The notes below the pieces were generated by a model. The model made no database searches, was not told the origin of the DNA, and saw only the letters and a program-made list of their open reading frames with translations. The position numbers were made by a program, and so were the translations under genes. Below are positions 1 to 8,662 of a stretch of DNA of 8,662 nucleotides, piece after piece; positions within the stretch are counted from its first letter, which is position 1, and each line of letters opens with the position of its first letter. Source of the stretch: an uncultured Chlorobiaceae bacterium. GTDB lineage: Bacteria > Bacteroidota > Chlorobiia > Chlorobiales > Chlorobiaceae. Location of the stretch: the NCBI GenBank assembly GCA_903917955.1, contig CAIXCO010000029.1:1-8662 (forward strand), written 5' to 3'.

Positions 1-552
1 TACCCGCAGCTCAAACTCATAGAAGGTGACTTCCTTGAAACCGATCTTGCTGCACTTGCCGTCGAAAAGCCACTCAGGGTACTCGGCAATATCCCCTACT
101 CCATCACCACACCCATCCTTTTCAAGCTTCTTGAACATCGCTGCCACCTCCTCTCAGCAACTCTGATGATGCAGCATGAAGTGGCCATGCGAATTGTCGC
201 AAAACCCAGCACAAAAGAGTATGGCATTCTCGCCGTCCAACTACAGGCCTTCTGCGATGTCCGCTACCTCTTCAAGGTCGGGCGTAAAGTATTCAAGCCA
301 CAGCCCGGGGTCGATAGCGCTGTTCTGCAAATGACACCTAAAAAAAATAACCCGGTAGAAGATTCAGACGGCTTCCGCCGCTTCGTGCGCACAGCCTTTC
401 ACCAACGCCGAAAAACCCTGCTGAACAATCTAAAAGAGAGCTATAACCTTGACTCAGTAAGGAGCGAAACCCTGAAACTTCGGGCTGAAGCGCTCCCGAT
501 TGAGGCATTTTTTGAACTGTTCAGTGAGCTAAAACCACTCATCGACAAATGA
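1..552 (+). CDS. rsmA: 16S rRNA (adenine(1518)-N6/adenine(1519)-N6)-dimethyltransferase RsmA, 3' part
   Basis: The reading frame is open from base 1 to the TGA at 550-552, so the start lies upstream of the window and 183 residues are visible. The family enzyme uses S-adenosylmethionine to dimethylate two adjacent adenines in the 3'-terminal hairpin of 16S rRNA late in small-subunit assembly. Visible support: the catalytic NIPY motif (in-window residues 30-33, bases 88-99), matching the N-[LI]-P-Y motif of RsmA/Dim1. It is followed by a family-typical QHEVAMRIVAKP segment with a nearby K-E-Y-G-I-L. Next come the F-x-P-x-P-x-V-D-S-A-V segment and the C-terminal helical domain with F-H-Q-R-R-K-T-L-x-N-N-L. 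The SAM-binding N-terminal motifs are outside the window. The C-terminus looks intact. It is a housekeeping gene on the same strand as the propionate cluster but 165 bp away, with no functional link to it. Identification is firm. Confidence 0.95.
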   Translation, partial: YPQLKLIEGDFLETDLAALAVEKPLRVLGNIPYSITTPILFKLLEHRCHLLSATLMMQHEVAMRIVAKPSTKEYGILAVQLQAFCDVRYLFKVGRKVFKPQPGVDSAVLQMTPKKNNPVEDSDGFRRFVRTAFHQRRKTLLNNLKESYNLDSVRSETLKLRAEALPIEAFFELFSELKPLIDK

Positions 553-717
553 TTCATTGCTCGACTCTCTATTTTTTAGTAACATCAGGTTTAACAACAA
601 ATCATTCGATAGCATGTTCTGCCGCAATTGTGCCATCTGTTCTTTTTCTTTTTGTCTGACTATTTCGTCCTCCCTTCTTTTTTATTAACCAATTTTATTT
701 TCCAGGGGGTCACTCGT
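553..717 (+). other. Intergenic leader between rsmA and prpE, pyrimidine-rich
   Basis: This 165-bp stretch is clearly more AT-rich than the flanking genes, and from about 638 to 684 it is almost purely C and T on the + strand. The operon promoter would be expected here, but I see no convincing -35/-10 pair. The T run at 572-577 has no stable GC-rich hairpin before it, so I do not call a terminator for rsmA. I find no B12-box-like sequence or riboswitch architecture, although the operon encodes a cobalamin enzyme. An open frame runs from a TTG at 628 into prpE, but its low-complexity, Phe/Leu-rich 30 residues look like translated leader. Confidence 0.6.
704..709 (+). promoter_or_regulatory. 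Ribosome binding site of prpE (AGGGGG)
   Basis: A purine block AGGGGG lies 8 nt before the ATG at 718. It stands out from the pyrimidine-rich leader. It supports starting prpE at 718 rather than at the upstream in-frame TTG at 628. From 718 the protein begins with a normal acyl-CoA synthetase N-terminus. Confidence 0.7.
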
Positions 718-2640
718 ATGTCGCAGTCCTTCAACACCGTTTATCAGCAATCAATTGAGAACCCGGATGCCTTCTGGGGGGAAGCCGCTGAAAAGCTGCA
801 CTGGTACAAAAAATGGAACAAGGTTCTCGATACAAGCAACCCCCCGTTTTATCGATGGTTTGCCGGTGGAATAACCAACACCTGCTACAATGCTCTCGAC
901 CGCCACGTTGATGAAGGACGCGGCAACGATCTGGCAGTTATTTTCGACAGCCCTGTAACCGGCACCAAGCAACGCTACACATTCCGGCAGTTCCGCGACA
1001 TTGTTGCACTTTTTGCCGGCGCACTGCAATCAAGGGGTGTGCGCAAGGGTGATCGCGTGATCATCTATATGCCCATGATTCCCGAAGCCGTCGTCGCCAT
1101 GCTTGCCTGTGCAAGAATCGGAGCCATCCACTCCGTCGTCTTCGGTGGTTTCGCCTCTCATGAGCTGGCCATAAGAATTGACGACTGCAAGCCCAAGGTG
1201 ATCATTTCAGCATCATGCGGTATAGAGCACAGCAAAATAATTGACTACAAACGCCTGCTCGACTTTGCCATCGAACTGGCCCACTTCAAGCCTGAAATCT
1301 GTATCATCAAACAGCGCGACCAGCTCAAGGCAGAACTCAACGAAGAGCGCGACCTGACCTGGAACCAGTCACTCCTCGGCGCAGAACCCGCACAGTGTGT
1401 CCCTGTTGAATCTTCTGACCCCCTCTACATCCTTTATACTTCCGGCACTACCGGTCAGCCAAAAGGCATTGTCCGCGATCACGGCGGCCACATGGTAGCA
1501 ATGCATTGGTCAATGAAGAATGTCTACAATGTTGAACCAGGAGAGGTTTTCTGGGCAGCAAGCGATGTCGGCTGGGTTGTCGGCCACTCCTATATTGTTT
1601 ACGCTCCCCTGCTTCAGGGATGCACCACCCTGATTTTTGAAGGCAAACCCGTCGGCACACCCGATCCCGGCACCTTCTGGAGAATCATCAGCGAATACAA
1701 CGTCGCAGTACTCTTTACGGCTCCGACCGCATTCCGTGCCATCAAAAAAGAGGATCCAAACGGCAACTACATCAAGAACTATGACCTCTCCAATTTCCGG
1801 ACACTCTTTCTTGCCGGAGAACGGGCCGATCCTGATACCGTCAAATGGGCCGAGCGCCAACTGAATGTTCCGGTCATTGACCATTGGTGGCAGACCGAGA
1901 CCGGATGGGCAATTGCCGCTAACTGCCAGGGCATTGAACCTGGACCAATCAAGTACGGCTCAGCATCAAAGGCGGTACCCGGCTATAACGTCCAGGTTGT
2001 CAACTCTGATCTGGAGCAGCTTCCCGCCGGACAGATGGGCGACATTGTCATTAAACAGCCTCTTCCTCCCGGCACCATGCTGACACTCTGGAAGGCCGAC
2101 AACCGGTTCGTCGAAACCTACATGAAACAGTTCCCCGGCTACTACCAGACCAGCGATGCCGGCTTTATTGACGAAGATGGCTATATCCATATCATGTCGC
2201 GCACCGATGACGTCATCAATGTTGCCGGCCACAGACTCTCCACAGGAGCAATTGAAGGGGCTCTCTGCGAACATCCTGACGTTGCAGAAAGTGCGGTTAT
2301 CGGTGTTCATGACGACCTGAAAGGGCAGGTGCCACTCGGATTCCTCGTCCTCAAAAACAATGTTGACACCCCGCACAACCTGATCATCAAACACGTTATT
2401 GAGTACGTGCGTGAAAATATCGGGCCTGTTGCCTCCTTCAAGAATGCCATTGTGGTTGACCGACTGCCAAAAACCCGCTCAGGCAAAATTCTGAGGGGAA
2501 CCATGCGCAAAATTGCCAACAGCGAAGAGTACACCATGCCGGCAACAATTGATGATCCTGCAATTCTTGATGAAATCAGGGAAGCGCTCCAGACCATCGG
2601 TTATGCCGTCAAGAGCAAATCCATTACAAAGGACGCATGA
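718..2640 (+). CDS. prpE: Propionyl-CoA synthetase (propionate--CoA ligase), AMP-forming
   Basis: This 640-residue cytosolic enzyme of the acetyl-CoA synthetase family should activate propionate with ATP and CoA to propionyl-CoA, AMP and pyrophosphate. The N-terminal Acs-type domain covers about residues 1-90. The P-loop-like YTSGTTGQPKG is at 240-250. The ASDVGWVVGHSYIVYAPLL segment follows, then WWQTETG, then the hinge and CoA-domain segment RTDDVINVAGHR at 495-506. The C-terminal KTRSGKILR contains Lys590, equivalent to the lysine that is catalytic and reversibly acetylated in Acs/PrpE. Several stretches (GWVVGHSYIVYAPLL, LKGQVPLGFLV, a TIDDPA near the end) match PrpE/ACSS3 better than Acs. 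The acyl-pocket loop reads LAGE with Ala366, where acetyl-specific Acs has Val (SVGEP), which fits a larger substrate. It is first in the cluster, and its stop overlaps the mce start by 4 bp (ATGA). Acetate or other short acyl groups may also be used. The family call is very secure and the propionate preference likely. Confidence 0.9.
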   Translation: MSQSFNTVYQQSIENPDAFWGEAAEKLHWYKKWNKVLDTSNPPFYRWFAGGITNTCYNALDRHVDEGRGNDLAVIFDSPVTGTKQRYTFRQFRDIVALFAGALQSRGVRKGDRVIIYMPMIPEAVVAMLACARIGAIHSVVFGGFASHELAIRIDDCKPKVIISASCGIEHSKIIDYKRLLDFAIELAHFKPEICIIKQRDQLKAELNEERDLTWNQSLLGAEPAQCVPVESSDPLYILYTSGTTGQPKGIVRDHGGHMVAMHWSMKNVYNVEPGEVFWAASDVGWVVGHSYIVYAPLLQGCTTLIFEGKPVGTPDPGTFWRIISEYNVAVLFTAPTAFRAIKKEDPNGNYIKNYDLSNFRTLFLAGERADPDTVKWAERQLNVPVIDHWWQTETGWAIAANCQGIEPGPIKYGSASKAVPGYNVQVVNSDLEQLPAGQMGDIVIKQPLPPGTMLTLWKADNRFVETYMKQFPGYYQTSDAGFIDEDGYIHIMSRTDDVINVAGHRLSTGAIEGALCEHPDVAESAVIGVHDDLKGQVPLGFLVLKNNVDTPHNLIIKHVIEYVRENIGPVASFKNAIVVDRLPKTRSGKILRGTMRKIANSEEYTMPATIDDPAILDEIREALQTIGYAVKSKSITKDA

Positions 2641-3044
2641 TCAAAAAAATTGACCACATAGCGATTGCCGTCCACAACCTTGAAAGCGCACTTGAGACGT
2701 TCCGGAACGTTCTCGGGTGCGCCCCCGGGGCAATCAGAATCGAAGAGGTGCCTTCTGAAAATGTGCGCGTGGCATTTATCTCTATCGGAGAGAGCAAAAT
2801 AGAACTGCTCGAACCCATGAACGATGAGAGCCCCATTGCAAAATTTCTTGCAAAAAACGGCGACGGCATGCACCACATCGCACTGGAGACGGACGATATC
2901 GACAGAGAGAGAGAGCGACTTGCATCGGTCAACATTACTCCCCTTGGCCGGCCAAAAGAGGGAGCTGGTGGAAAGAAAATAATCTTTCTCCACCCCAAAG
3001 AGACTAACAGGGTTCTTCTTGAATTTGCTCAAAAACAGCATTAA
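2637..3044 (+). CDS. mce: Methylmalonyl-CoA epimerase
   Basis: This 135-residue protein of the vicinal-oxygen-chelate (glyoxalase/bleomycin-resistance) fold interconverts (S)- and (R)-methylmalonyl-CoA, linking the carboxylase product to the isomer used by the mutase. The two beta-alpha-beta-beta-beta modules are visible: KIDHIAIAVHNLESAL at the N-terminus and GMHHIALETDDI from about residue 77. By family pattern the metal ligands would be His7, Glu56 in KIELLEP, His80 and Glu129 in VLLEF. The Propionibacterium enzyme has Gln at the second position, while other family members have Glu as here. The C-terminal FLHPKETNRVLLEFAQ segment is typical of the family, as is the length. Its ATG overlaps the prpE stop, with AAAGGA (2628-2633) only 3 nt upstream, suggesting translational coupling. 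A 12-bp AG dinucleotide run (2904-2915) encodes Arg-Glu repeats near residues 90-94 and leaves the frame intact. Confidence 0.93.
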   Translation: MIKKIDHIAIAVHNLESALETFRNVLGCAPGAIRIEEVPSENVRVAFISIGESKIELLEPMNDESPIAKFLAKNGDGMHHIALETDDIDRERERLASVNITPLGRPKEGAGGKKIIFLHPKETNRVLLEFAQKQH

Positions 3045-3072
3045 CCAATCAAGACAAAGCAGCTTGTAACCA

Positions 3073-4875
3073 GTGAAACATTTCTATCTGCCTTTCGAAA
3101 AAAAAGAGGATTTCAGTTACTCCCACGAGAGTATTGAACAGCTCACCGAATACGAAAAGTATCAGCTCTCCTTTCACCCCGAACGCCCCAAACATCTCGA
3201 TTACCTGACCGTCTTTGACGAAGCCGAAGAGTGTTTGCAGAACGATCTGCACGGCAGTTGCATTATCCAGACCCACCGGGCTGTGCTGCGCAACGGAGAA
3301 AACTCATGGTGGCCCGTCATGCTCATCGGTCAGCAATCAGGGCCAACCTCTGATTTTGCACTCATGCGCAAACTAATGAGGAATCCCGAGGAGATAAAAA
3401 AATGGAATCAGGGCATGCCCACCCCGGCGGCTTTTGAAAAGGCCATTAAAGCCATTGAGCTTGCCGAACAGGAGAACCGTATCATCATCACCGTCATTGA
3501 CACGGCGGGTGCCGATCCTACCGAACAGTCGGAAGGGGGCGGAATTGCCTGGAAAATTGGACGATGCATGCAGTTGCTGGCCGAAGCCACCGTACCAACT
3601 ATCTCGGTGATCATCAACCGAGGATGCAGCGGCGGTGCCATTGCCCTGACCGGATGCGACGTGGTGCTCGCCATGGAGTATTCCACCTACATGGTTATTT
3701 CACCCGAAGCGTGCTCATCCATCCTCTTCCGCACAAGGGAAAAGGCCAACTTTGCCGCACAGATTTCACAGATAACGGCCAAAGAGGCATTAAAAAATGG
3801 CATCATTGACGATATCATCGTTGAGCATGATGGGCCTGCCCACCATTTTCCAGAGTCGGCGCTTCAATCCTTCAAGAGTTCCATGGTAAAATGGATCGAC
3901 CAGCTCAGCAGAATACCATCAAACGAGCTCTTTGCGCAGAGAATGACACGGTGGGAAAAGATCGGCCAGTGGGATACCATTACCGAGGAGGAGATCGCAA
4001 ACTTCGAAAAACCGGTCTCCTACTTCATCCCCAAGCCAAAAAAAATCCTCTTCGTTGCCCGCCATAGAAACTGTATCGACAATGCTGGCAAAAAGTTGCT
4101 CGACCCGGTACTCTATTCAAAACTCTTTGCCGACAACTTTACCTGTGAAATATGTGGACATAGGTATGTCAGGTTAACAGCCCATGACTACATCGGCCTT
4201 GTCCTCGACCGGGATTCCTTTGTCGAACACCAGAACACCCGCTACATTGTAGACCGAGATATCCTCAATTTCCCTGATTACCAGAAAAAAATCGGTGAAG
4301 CACAGCAAAAAACCGGCGCAGCAGCCTCATTTATAACCGGTGACGCCACCATTGAGGGGAACACGGTTGTTTTTTGCGCAACCAACTTCAACTTCCTCGG
4401 CGGTTCATTCTCCATGTCGACGGCAGAAAAAATCTGGCAGGCAAGCAAAACCGCCATTGAACGCGGCGTCCCGCTTGTTATCCAGGCTACCGGAGGAGGC
4501 GCAAGAATGCACGAAGGATGCTCTTCGATGGTCGGCCTCCCCAAGCTGCATGTCGCCATATCGAGTGTCGAAAAAGCTGGACTCCCCGTCATCACCATCA
4601 TTACCGACCCTACGCTCGGCGGCGTCGCCATAGGAATTGGCTCAAGGGGAATCAAACTCTTTGAACACAACGCTGGCAATATCGGCTTTTCCGGCAAACG
4701 GGTCATTGAGCAGTACACCGGCAAACCGACAACCAAAGACTTCCAGACAACCTGGTGGCTGCAACAGAGGGGATTTGTTGAACGCACGGCATTGCCAACA
4801 AACATGAAACATGCCATTTCAGAAATTCTCAGCCAGTACAACAGCGAGAACAACCAGCAGGAGGAATCATTATGA
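3073..4875 (+). CDS. Fused AccA-like/AccD-like acyl-CoA carboxyltransferase (probable propionyl-CoA carboxylase CT component)
   Basis: This 600-residue cytosolic enzyme would move CO2 from carboxybiotin to an acyl-CoA, most likely propionyl-CoA given its neighbours. Residues about 30-300 resemble the alpha subunit AccA: SFHPERPKHLDYL (33-45), GMPTPAAFEKAIK, FxDTPGA-like IDTAGADP (142-149), RGCSGGA (183-189) and YSTYMVISPEACSSILF (203-219). Residues about 320-590 resemble the beta subunit AccD: CEICGHRYVRLTA (358-370), FLGGSFSM (441-448), TGGGARMHEG (473-482), TDPTLGGV (511-518) and IGFSGKRVIEQ (537-547). This alpha-then-beta order is opposite to PccB-type enzymes. The AccD zinc ribbon keeps one CxxC (358/361), and the first pair is replaced by HxxC (331/334). 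The GTG start is the first possible one, because an in-frame TAA lies at 3067-3069 and no ATG occurs before the AccA-like region. No clear Shine-Dalgarno is seen in the 28-bp gap after mce. No biotin carboxylase or biotinyl domain is present, so those must come from elsewhere. Acetyl-CoA carboxylase activity is the main alternative. Confidence 0.85.
   Translation: MKHFYLPFEKKEDFSYSHESIEQLTEYEKYQLSFHPERPKHLDYLTVFDEAEECLQNDLHGSCIIQTHRAVLRNGENSWWPVMLIGQQSGPTSDFALMRKLMRNPEEIKKWNQGMPTPAAFEKAIKAIELAEQENRIIITVIDTAGADPTEQSEGGGIAWKIGRCMQLLAEATVPTISVIINRGCSGGAIALTGCDVVLAMEYSTYMVISPEACSSILFRTREKANFAAQISQITAKEALKNGIIDDIIVEHDGPAHHFPESALQSFKSSMVKWIDQLSRIPSNELFAQRMTRWEKIGQWDTITEEEIANFEKPVSYFIPKPKKILFVARHRNCIDNAGKKLLDPVLYSKLFADNFTCEICGHRYVRLTAHDYIGLVLDRDSFVEHQNTRYIVDRDILNFPDYQKKIGEAQQKTGAAASFITGDATIEGNTVVFCATNFNFLGGSFSMSTAEKIWQASKTAIERGVPLVIQATGGGARMHEGCSSMVGLPKLHVAISSVEKAGLPVITIITDPTLGGVAIGIGSRGIKLFEHNAGNIGFSGKRVIEQYTGKPTTKDFQTTWWLQQRGFVERTALPTNMKHAISEILSQYNSENNQQEESL
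4859..4864 (+). promoter_or_regulatory. Ribosome binding site of mutA (AGGAGG)
   Basis: A perfect AGGAGG sits 7 nt before the ATG at 4872, inside the last codons of the carboxyltransferase gene. It is the strongest Shine-Dalgarno in the window, so mutA may be initiated independently as well as by coupling through the 4-bp overlap. Confidence 0.8.
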
Positions 4876-6631
4876 CACACTCCCGGCCTGATTCCCTCTT
4901 TTCCGCTTTTCCGGCAGTCAGCCGGGATGAGTGGAAAACCAGGGCTGTAGCCGAACTTAAAGAGAGAGCTTACGACACCATCGTCTGGCATACACCGGAC
5001 GGATTTGATCTGGAACCCTGGCACTCCCATGAAGAGAGTGCGCTGCACCTTGAACTGCCGCCTCCAAAAGAGATCAACACCTGGAAAAATTGCCATCGCA
5101 TTCTGGTTCATGATACAGTGAGCGCAAACAAGGCAGCACTCAAAAGCTTTGAGCTTGACGCCGCAGCCCTTGAGTTCGTAATAGATGACCCGGCACTCTG
5201 CTCAGCCGAACATCTCAATCAGCTCCTTACCGGAATCAAAACCTCAGCCGTAGCCATCCACTTTTCAGGTAACCTCCCCCCGACTCAGGAACTGCTGACA
5301 ACGCTTGCTGCCACTCCCGGCTTTGCCATGAACTCCGGTGGAGTGCTTGCCGAAACGCCCGCCTCGTCAAAAGAGGCCGATCTGGAGCTCTTCAGAATTG
5401 CAGAATCACTTCCGGCATTCCACTTTCTGGCCATCAATACCATCCCTTTCCACGACAAGGGATCAACCGCAGCCCAGGAAATTGCACTGGCACTTGCCAG
5501 CGTGAGCGACTACCTGCACCGCTTTCTTGAGGCTGGAGTTCCGGTAGAAAACGTTGTTGCAGCAATGGAGATCATCCTCCCTGTAGGCTCAAGCCACTTT
5601 ACCGAGCTGGCCAAACCAAGAGCCCTGCGCCACCTCCTCGGCCATCTCTTGAAAGCCTACGGTGCATCCAGCACAACGCTGCCACCCCTCTTTGCCAGAA
5701 CCTCAGAGAGAAACCGCTCCCTGCTCGATCCCTATACCAACATGCTCCGGCTCACCACCGAAGCGGTCTCGGCAATTCTCGGCGGTTACGAAACCCTGCA
5801 CATCGGTGCCTTCGACACCGGTCTCTCCGTCAAAAAAGAGATTGCGGATCGAATCACCGGCAATATCCATCTGATTTTAAAGGAAGAGGCCTCACTCGAC
5901 CGCGTGGTTGATCCGGCCCGAGGCTCACACTACCTTGAAGCCATGACAAGAGCACTTGCCGAGTCAGGCTGGAAACTCTTCAAGGAAATCGAAGCGGCAG
6001 GCGGCATGGCCGAAGCGAGCGCCAGCGGCCTCATTGAGAAAATGGTTGCCGAGTCGGCTGCCAAGCGGCAGAAAAGCCTCGAAAACCGGCAAAAAACACT
6101 GATTGGCGTCAACCGCTACTCCTGGCCCCTCTCGCCCGAACAGGAAGAGCATATCGAGGAGCTGAAACAAGCTCTTGAGCAACTCCCTGAAGGGAACGAA
6201 ACTGCCGGTTATGAACTGCTGCGCCTAAAAACCCTCTCTTGCAGCCTGAAGAGTGGCCGGACCCCCTCTGTCTTTATCTGGATGCAGGGTGATGCTGCAA
6301 CAAGCTTCCGCCAGGCCGCCTTCGTCGAAGAGTTTTTCACCTGCGGCGGCTTTGCAATTGCCGGACGCTCAACACTCCCGCTCGAAGAGGAGTCATACAC
6401 AACCGTGCTGCAGAACAAACCGGACATTGTTGTGCTCTGCATCGCCGAAAAAGATCCCGTACCGACCGCAGAAGCACTCTGCCAAAAGCTCGGCGGCACT
6501 CTTGTTGTCATGGCAGGCAAACCACCTGCCGAAAAAGAGCGCCTCTTCGCCGCAGGCCTCGACAGCTTTATTTATACCGGCGTCAATGTCCTTGAAATGC
6601 TCAAATCCTACCAACGCAAAACAGGAGTGCA

Positions 6632-6635
<4 letters not shown>
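4872..6635 (+). CDS. mutA: Methylmalonyl-CoA mutase small subunit (non-catalytic)
   Basis: This 587-residue protein is the partner of the catalytic large subunit encoded next. In characterised heterodimers the small subunit has the same fold but binds neither substrate nor cobalamin productively. The N-terminal segment (FPAVSRDEWKTRAVAEL, 13-29) and KERAYDTIVWHTPDGFDLEPW are typical of MutA. A degenerate TIM-barrel domain follows to about residue 400, containing TSERNRSLLDPYTNMLR (277-293) and DPARGSHYLEAMTRALAES (347-365), the latter clearly paralogous to DPWAGSSYVEYLT in MutB. After IGVNRY (411-416) comes a Rossmann-like C-terminal domain (about 465-587) that lacks the DxHxxG cobalamin motif. 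It ends in the MutA-style AAGLDSFIYTGVNVLEML. The length fits the family. The ATG overlaps the carboxyltransferase stop, and the TGA overlaps the mutB start, by 4 bp each, fitting stoichiometric production of the heterodimer. Confidence 0.92.

Positions 6636-8662
<2,027 letters not shown>

Noticed and set aside
548..577. Possible rsmA terminator: AATGA-T-TCATT palindrome followed by a T6 run
   Set aside because: The palindrome has a one-base centre, almost no GC pairs and lies 13 bases from the T run, so it would not form a stable intrinsic terminator hairpin.
628..717. N-terminal extension of PrpE from a TTG at 628, giving a hydrophobic leader-like peptide
   Set aside because: The 30 extra residues are the translation of a low-complexity pyrimidine tract. 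The ATG at 718 has a clear AGGGGG at the right distance, and PrpE is a cytosolic enzyme with no signal peptide.
2904..2915. AG dinucleotide repeat (six units) in mce as a phase-variation tract
   Set aside because: Six units is short for contingency loci, it codes for an acceptable Arg-Glu helix segment, and a metabolic epimerase is an unlikely target.
3073..4875. Two genes joined by a sequencing error rather than a true fusion
   Set aside because: The frame runs through a normal-looking linker (about residues 300-325) with no internal stop, Shine-Dalgarno or start between the halves, and codon use is alike on both sides.
4278..5111. 277-codon open frame on the minus strand spanning the carboxyltransferase/mutA junction
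   Set aside because: It lies antisense to two strongly recognisable genes, crosses their boundary, and its Cys/Pro/Met-rich translation resembles no family I know. It is a codon-bias shadow.

Overview
The window holds the 3' end of rsmA (ksgA), then a five-gene, same-strand cluster that runs off the right edge. The cluster encodes nearly all of the methylmalonyl-CoA route between propionate and succinyl-CoA. The protein sequences resemble those of green sulfur bacteria (Chlorobium/Pelodictyon/Prosthecochloris group), where such a route would feed propionate into the reductive TCA cycle at succinyl-CoA. That taxonomic call is inferred from recognised protein style and gene content. No phylogenetic marker was compared, and a relative in the wider Bacteroidota/Chlorobiota group cannot be excluded.

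Layout. Positions 1-552 are the C-terminal part of the 16S rRNA dimethyladenosine transferase RsmA. Positions 553-717 are an AT-rich, pyrimidine-rich intergenic leader with no clear terminator, promoter or riboswitch, ending in a good Shine-Dalgarno. Then come prpE (718-2640, propionyl-CoA synthetase), mce (2637-3044, methylmalonyl-CoA epimerase), a 600-residue biotin-dependent carboxyltransferase (3073-4875), mutA (4872-6635, small subunit of methylmalonyl-CoA mutase) and mutB (6632 to beyond 8662, large catalytic subunit). Three of the four junctions inside the cluster are 4-bp ATGA overlaps, as in a translationally coupled operon. The exception is the 28-bp gap before the carboxyltransferase, which starts with GTG and has no evident Shine-Dalgarno.

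How the genes work together. PrpE activates propionate to propionyl-CoA. The carboxyltransferase, with a biotin carboxylase and biotin carrier not encoded here, would make (S)-methylmalonyl-CoA. Mce converts that to the (R) epimer, and MutAB rearranges it to succinyl-CoA with adenosylcobalamin. All steps except the first are reversible in principle, so the set could also run towards propionyl-CoA.

The most unusual item is the carboxyltransferase. Its N-terminal half is AccA-like and its C-terminal half AccD-like. This is the reverse of the AccD-like then AccA-like order in ordinary PccB/MccB-type enzymes, and the AccD-type zinc ribbon keeps only one normal CxxC pair. It looks like an ACC-type alpha-beta fusion placed where a PccB would be expected.
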